Shown piece after piece: positions 58,301-64,000 of a DNA stretch of 64,000 nt (positions within the stretch are counted from its first letter, which is position 1; every line of letters starts with the position of its first letter). Under the pieces are notes generated by a model. It made no database searches and was not told the origin of the DNA. It saw only the letters and a program-made list of their open reading frames with translations. Made by a program: the position numbers and the translations under genes. Origin of the DNA: Neurospora tetrasperma FGSC 2508 (Eukaryota > Ascomycota > Sordariomycetes > Sordariales > Sordariaceae); the NCBI RefSeq assembly GCF_000213175.1, contig NW_009799100.1, forward strand, positions 1,074,031-1,138,030. Reading direction: 5' to 3'.

Positions 58301-59651
58301 ACTAACTGGATTGGTCACGGGTGAAGAAGGCTGTGTTTCTCGTCGTCGTCTCAAGCCTTGTATTGTGAGTGACGTTAGTAGTGTAAGCGAGGTGCGGGTC
58401 AATAACAATTTCGCTATGGATTTGCGAAACGATCTGTTAGATGGCGGCAGAAGCTGCAGGCAGACCCGAGCTTCCACTTGTCAGACGCCCCAGTGCCCTC
58501 GCATTCGCTCCTGCCGCGCAACTGCAAACCTGAAGTGTCTGTTCAGTGGTAATGTTTGATTGGCCAGTCAGCCATACATACACACAGTACGCGGGCAGTA
58601 CCTCTAGGCAGTCAGTTGTTCTTTTTCATCGCCCCGCTAGCAGGAGGTAACGTGGAAGTCCCATCTCGATTCTTCCTTCTTGAACCAAGCGATGGGATTA
58701 TGCAATTACGCTCGCTCTTTCACTTGCAGCAAATGATGCGCGGCATCTTCCTGCATCCCTCACATATGACGGATCCTTCTCAACTCTCAACCATCCTCAA
58801 GCTTCAGTTTGACATTTGTTGGATGCTCTCCAGCTGGGCGGGCGTCTAGGCAATTTCACCAGACTCTCCCGTTTTGACATCGAACCGCTTGCAACATGGC
58901 CACCCAGTCCACCGAAGCTGTGACTTGCCGCGGCCGCATCCCAACAGGCCTGCTATGGTAGGCTTTAACCAGAAGAACAACGGCTCTGATGTCTGTAAGA
59001 TCGTCGACAGGTGCTCATTTCAGGCCCCGCCTATTTCAGGACTGAAGGAAGCACTGGGGACGAGCACAAAGAAGCAGAATGCTCCCTGGTGCTCCACGTC
59101 TGCGGTATAGGGTTGCATTATTGGTCGCCTCCCTGCAATTCCTTCCATTCGAGTGCGATTCGGCTCCCACACCATGGGTATATACATACATGGCTTGGAG
59201 GAGTTGGCAGGATGCACTCATCACACTGACGGCACAACAAATGGTGGGCCAACATACCTTCTCGTCAGCTGAAAGTCATCCCCTCCTTTTTCTTCGACGG
59301 CCATAACCACGCCCACGCCCACGGTCCCACAGGTGACGGCGTTGTGACGGCGCTAACTACATAAGACGGTCCCAGAAGTTCAGAACCACTCCGGCGGCAT
59401 GGTAACGGTACCTTGGCAGAGACTAGAAAACCTGATCATCTGGTTCCAGAAGGCCGGATCCCGTTTTGAATCCCGGGCCAAGACAGCCTAGTCTGAGCGG
59501 CTCATGAACGACGACGACGACGGGCACGGCGACAAGCATGGCCTTATGAAGATCTCCCCGCAAAGCACTCGTCAGTCACGGCTCACAACATCATGCTGGC
59601 GAGCCCATGGGCCGCTGGGTGAGACATCAGTCCCGCCTTGATATTACTCAA

Positions 59652-59680
59652 GTACACTACACTGCACTAGTGTAGTGTAC
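59652..59680. repeat. Perfect 11-bp hairpin
   Basis: Arms GTACACTACAC and GTGTAGTGTAC are exact complements around a 7-nt loop, TGCACTA. There is no adjacent gene to give it a function. Confidence 0.8.
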
Positions 59681-60499
59681 GCTTGCTTCTAGAGCCCTGG
59701 CCGAAGGATCCGCAAACATCAACGGGTTTTCGCCAAGCACACGTTTACAACGTTTTGTTGACGCACCGCGGTCGGAGATCTCGATGGAAGCTCGTCACTG
59801 TTGTCAGGAACGGACAAGGCGGGGCAAATTGCCATCCTGGACATTTACATCATTTGCAACCACACAAGTTGCTCCCTCGGAGGGGAACTACAGCCGCACG
59901 TCATCGGCAACGGCCGATCTGTGACCATTCACTGACACTGCATGGCAGCGATCCTATAATAATGATAAAAAAAAAAAAAAAAATTGGAAAACAACAACTA
60001 ATCGTGCCACCTTCCAGCCAAAGTGTTGGTACAACTCCATATATACTCGCGATTAAGCCAGCCATGACCGACTTTCAGCTACGCCAACCGGCGTCACCGT
60101 GACTGTTATCTTAGGCTCTTCTCGCTTCCATGTAGGACCTCCCCGCATCACAGCAACGCTCTATCAGCTATGGTCCATGAATAGCCATGTTGCCTCCTAA
60201 GCCTCCAAAGAAACGAAATAAACCCTATCAGCCTCCAACTTTACACGGTCAGGCATTATGTCAGGCATGAATGGATGAGGATCCATGAGGATGTGCGCGG
60301 CATATGTCTCTCGCACAACATAACGCACAACACAACAATGTCTGTATTCGCACGTGTTTCGGGCTGGTCCAAGGTGGATTCCGTGAAATGCAAAGCTCAC
60401 TTCCACTACTCCCTCCTTCTCCAAAACCCAACCATTCAAGTGGCCCGGGCTTGGGAATGGGTTGGCTGTATGCTCATGTCTCGGTTGCCAAATGCAGCA

Positions 60500-61058
60500 T
60501 TAGATTCGATGTAGTGTCGGACAAGCCACTACGTCTAGTGAATGGCCAAGCCCCCCTCTCTCCAGAATCACGATACCAGGTATGTGCAACCCCGTGACTT
60601 CCAGAACATGCAGATCAACATAGCCGCATTTTGCAGAGTTCGAAATGTCATCTCCGCGAGAGCTAATGCGAAACAATGATCGCCGCCTACCGTCACCTAG
60701 CACACCCGTCTCGTCTTCGATCTGGGGCGTAAGAACTGAATCGTGGTGTGATAAGTACCATGGTAGTGTTACTCTTGTGCTTGCTGGGCCGGTGGCCATT
60801 TCCGATATACACAACTTGCCAATAAGAAGGAGAGGCTCGTTAATATACGAAAGTCCCAAACCAGTGTCAAAAATCGACACCAATATGTCCACAATAATGC
60901 TCCCGATACCTCTTCCACATGATTTTAAATATAGCATCAGCAGTACACTCGGAAGAATGTCGCGAACTCAATCAGTCAAGGGAGGAGCACTGTACGATGC
61001 CAAATGGATATCGCTATCTGCGCTAACATTCGCAGTAGCGTCACAACAAACCGGATGA
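60500..61058. other. Overlapping opposed ORFs of unknown status
   Basis: A minus-strand frame (60937-60500, 145 codons) and a plus-strand frame (60645-61058, 137 codons) overlap almost fully. Neither shows a known motif, a signal peptide or clear fungal codon preference. At most one could be real, and both may be chance. Confidence 0.2.
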
Positions 61059-61965
61059 ATGTACCATGCCTTATAGGTATACCGTATACAATAATTCTGT
61101 CGGAGATCCCCTACTGAGGTGCCTTGCAACTGTACGACTTCGTCGGTGTTATTGATAAAGGCGGCTCTTCCTGTCTGAAGTGTTAAGTAAGGCTTCATCG
61201 GGCCTGTTGCGCTACGCACGTACCTAGAGGTACAAATGCCTCAAACCGGCGTTTGTATTTACCCTACAACGACAACAACACTGGCACATTTTGGCTCGTG
61301 GTACAGTCGGAAAGGGCAGCGTCAATTGAACATGTCCGATCCTTACCAAGAACTGGCTCTGAACCAACAGCAGCATGCACGGCAGACAGGAGGGAGCTTA
61401 TGGAAACGCAGTGGAACATTTGAGGCCGCCGCAAGAGTCTGTCGTGATACACGACATTCCCTCCGATGGTCGAAGAAACTGGACATATAGACCAAATAAC
61501 TTCACAGTTGAAAATGCGAGATCGGCTGGATGGTCTTCAGAGTCGAGACAGCAAATAGCCCTCTTCACTGACTTCGGTGCTGTGGCCCTAGGTAAGTGGG
61601 AAACCAAGTTGCTGGCGGTTGTCAGTTCGTTGATTCAAGCCTGTCATGAAAACGTCAACGATGACCCCTTGACTTAGCCATCGAGCCGGACGAGCCCAAC
61701 TTGCTATCCACACTCAGGGAGGAGAAATGAGTGCACAAGAAAGGGGAGTGAATATTCAATTTTTGATTTGTCGACATTTAGAGTGGTCTATACTCAACTT
61801 GACAATTTCAAGCTAAACGAATATTCCTCAAAGACAGCACCCTCCTACTTTTACTGCGTAGAGGTTTACGATAATAGTGTATATTCTCAACGCACGTCTG
61901 AAAGGATACGGGGATAATCCTTGTAGCACAGCACCCATTACGTAGCTACCCGCTCACAAGCTATA

Positions 61966-62308
61966 CAGTAATGTCCCCTGAAAGTGCAACTAATCCGGGC
62001 TGACAAAATCCTTTGCACTTTCTAGGTATTTGCACTTGGGGGATCTAGTGCACAGACCATAAAGCCCCCTCCGGCCACTTAAAGATGCTTAGCTATACCA
62101 GAAAGTGGGACCTTGAAGCCTCGTTAACTCGGTATAAGTGTTCTCTCCCACCAAAACTAAACCCCTGTAGGTGCAAATCCGGACTAGAGTCTTTGCACTT
62201 TGCAGTTTGCAGGTTTAATATGGTAAAACAATTCCGGCCACCCAATTCTTTTGCACTTTAGGGGGTTTTTGCACTTGGGGGTGGTTGCACTTTCAGGGGA
62301 CATTACTG
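61966..62308. mobile_element. 343-bp MITE with 25-bp perfect TIRs and TA target site
   Basis: The left end 61966-61990 (CAGTAATGTCCCCTGAAAGT, then GCAAC) is the exact reverse complement of 62284-62308. TA dinucleotides flank both ends (61964-61965 and 62309-62310), the target duplication of Tc1/mariner-type (Fot1/pogo) elements. The interior is non-coding and contains at least five copies of TTTGCACTT, most near the right end, consistent with sub-terminal transposase-binding repeats. The absence of RIP damage and the perfect TIRs point to recent insertion. No autonomous partner is in the window. Confidence 0.92.
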
Positions 62309-62310
62309 TA

Positions 62311-64000
62311 CGCCGTTCCGGGGTAATAGTGTACTGTTGTTACAGCAGTAGCAGCATTTGAAAGCAGGGCTGACAACCGACTTGAGATAAAGCATGCAAA
62401 TCCGAATTCGCATACAGTACTGACATATGTAGACCTACCGCTTTTGCGCTCAATCAAGGTATAAACAGTTCCCGCCAGCAGGCGTCGACCTGAATGACAT
62501 GCCGGGGGAGAAGTAGCCGGTAACATGGAGTCATTGATCTGCCATCATCCCCCTTAGCAGGCACCCTATTTCCAAGGGTGTCCCGATGTTGTTGTACATG
62601 CACATCTACGCACTACATATACACAATTTTGCTATTTGTCCTGCCCAACTCGGTTTCTGCCAGATATACAATACTGACTGCCTGCGCACATGTATCTCCC
62701 GAGATCTGGACAACCGTTGGGTCCGTGAACTTCTCAGCTTTGTCAGGCCTGTCATCCGCCTTATCAGCCAACTGACTTAAATCCGTAGGTCTGTACAAAG
62801 CAGTAAGCTCCGTACGGAGGCCGGCTCTGTACTTGTGAGCCCTACGCCCTTGCTCCTTTCTAGGAAGAATGGACGGCAACACTATTACCCACTTATCGGC
62901 CGGGTCCGACGCAGGATGAGACAAAAACCATGTCTATAGGTTAGACGCTAGACGTTGTCTGGTTCAGTGGCTGAGTCATCTTCTCAGTGTCATGTTGAGC
63001 TAGATGACCAACTTCATCACAGGATGTGAGTAAAGTCTTCGCCACAGTTGCCATTACATTGCTCTCCATAACTGGTCTATAGGGAAGTCATTTACGTGTC
63101 CCGTACTCTTAGAATAGGTTATAACAGTCACATAACTCTATGAGGATAGCCCTCGTGGAAAGGGGCAAGTTCGTGTCACATACCTCTATCGAACAGGAGT
63201 CTTTGGTTCATGACCAGTCAACAAACACTTTTTTTTTTTTTCTTTTCTTTTTTTTTTTTAAAAAAAAAAAAGAAAAATGCAATTGACGTTGGCTGGTTAG
63301 GATTAGCCAACCAACCAACCACTGGCCATGCCTCATTATATGTGAGCCACCAACATCGTCAGCCACAGGCAATCCTCCGTGGTGGTGTTGTGGTGATCAA
63401 CCGCCTATCCGCCTGCTTGCCCGTTGTTGATGTGGTTCGCCGTACACATAATGTCTGGTCCGTATGTGTAGACTCGACTTGCGGACAACTATAGCGTTGG
63501 TGAAATACTCAATAGCAGTAAAGTGAGACCGGATGTGACATGCATAAGTGAGGCGGCGATTCGTCTGCTTTGTCCTTGAGTGTGATGCCCCATGATGAGA
63601 AGTGACATACCTAATACTATTCGTAAGCTGTAACTCCTGAGTGGGCAAAACATTGTAGCCATAAGAAGTTCATTGCTTGCACATGGTGTTACATTCTACG
63701 ATGGACGACAGACAGAGCTGGAGATCCATGAGATAAGGCGCCGCCACACGGCTTTTACATTGTATAGTCAGACTATTAAACTCATGCTAATGAACGCTGA
63801 ATTGTGTGCCAACGGTAAACGTGCCCGGTTTTGAGGCGTGTTTCAAGGGTCCAAGGCCGGTGGCAAGACCCCAGGGTATGTACTGTTTACTACCGAAACT
63901 TGCCCCTTCTTGCGGGGAACGAGTCATCCATTAAAGATGGGATTTCCATGAGGCCAAATCAATACATGTATGGGTCAAAGAGTGAGTGATTCTTGCTGTG
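62311..64000. other. Right end of window, no supported gene
   Basis: Short chance frames only. Contains the T/A homopolymer inverted tract listed separately, and a CTCCGTACGGAG palindrome near 62808. Confidence 0.5.
63224..63276. repeat. Inverted homopolymer: T-rich then A-rich tract
   Basis: About 31 bp of T broken by two C are followed directly by a 12-A run and GAAAAA, forming a potential long T:A hairpin. Confidence 0.9.

Larger units (their letters stand above)
55341..61965. other. 6.6-kb region with no firmly supported gene
   Basis: Frames such as 56820-57404 (minus, 194 codons), 58556-58849 and 59683-60102 (plus) have no recognisable domain and overlap others. The opposed pair at 60500-61058 is listed separately. 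A poly(A) run is at 59969-59985. Some of this may be decayed gene sequence that I cannot identify. Confidence 0.45.

Overview
The window looks like a chromosome segment from a filamentous ascomycete (Pezizomycotina, most likely a Sordariomycete). The evidence is: short spliceosomal introns of 55-145 bp with GT...AG ends, a nuclear tRNA-Pro with an 18-nt anticodon-loop intron, fungal gene families (ERG3, TFIIIC, PAQR/Izh, Ran1-type kinase), and a very AT-rich block of transposon wreckage that shows repeat-induced point mutation (RIP). No species is claimed.

Positions 1 to about 24,180 are an AT-rich, gene-free block. It holds degenerate retrotransposons whose protein remnants can still be read through RIP-type changes (Cys or His to Tyr, Trp or Gln to stop). 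The clearest is a Ty3/gypsy element: RT and RNase H at about 10.16-11.8 kb, integrase at about 21.5-22.75 kb, probable LTRs near 9.4 and 23.7 kb. Its pol gene is split by about 9.5 kb of foreign DNA containing a Tad-like LINE on the minus strand and three copies of a 1.25-kb segment, two of them inverted relative to the third copy or to each other. A 240-bp solo LTR with a 5-bp target duplication sits inside the gypsy RT/RNase H region and has escaped RIP. A 446-bp TIR element lies at 6.24 kb. The block ends at a related TIR remnant 10 bp from tRNA-Pro(AGG).

From 24.2 to 41.4 kb the DNA is genic: ERG3-type sterol C5-desaturase (24773-25847, three exons); a conserved-looking low-complexity protein (26352-27518); a TauD/TfdA dioxygenase pseudogene (27608-28124, minus); a Cys-rich single-pass membrane protein (29624-30781, minus); an MFS monocarboxylate-transporter-like pseudogene (about 31740-32740); a TFIIIC subunit (33471-35762, two exons); a PAQR/haemolysin-III receptor (36173-37308, minus, three exons); and a secreted, Kex2-site-bearing internal-repeat protein (39878-41404).

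From 41.4 to 64 kb the DNA is gene-poor. It contains an 899-bp assembly gap flanked by G tracts, one Ran1-type protein kinase (53129-54743, minus, two exons) with a long leader, a well-formed 343-bp MITE (61966-62308), several perfect hairpins, microsatellites and a dispersed 10-mer. There is no sign of an operon or of a biosynthetic cluster.

The best candidate for undescribed biology is the repeat protein at 39878-41404. It appears to be a prepropeptide made of two tandem Cys-containing ~48-residue peptides followed by a series of ~71-residue two-helix units, nearly all separated by Lys-Arg sites.
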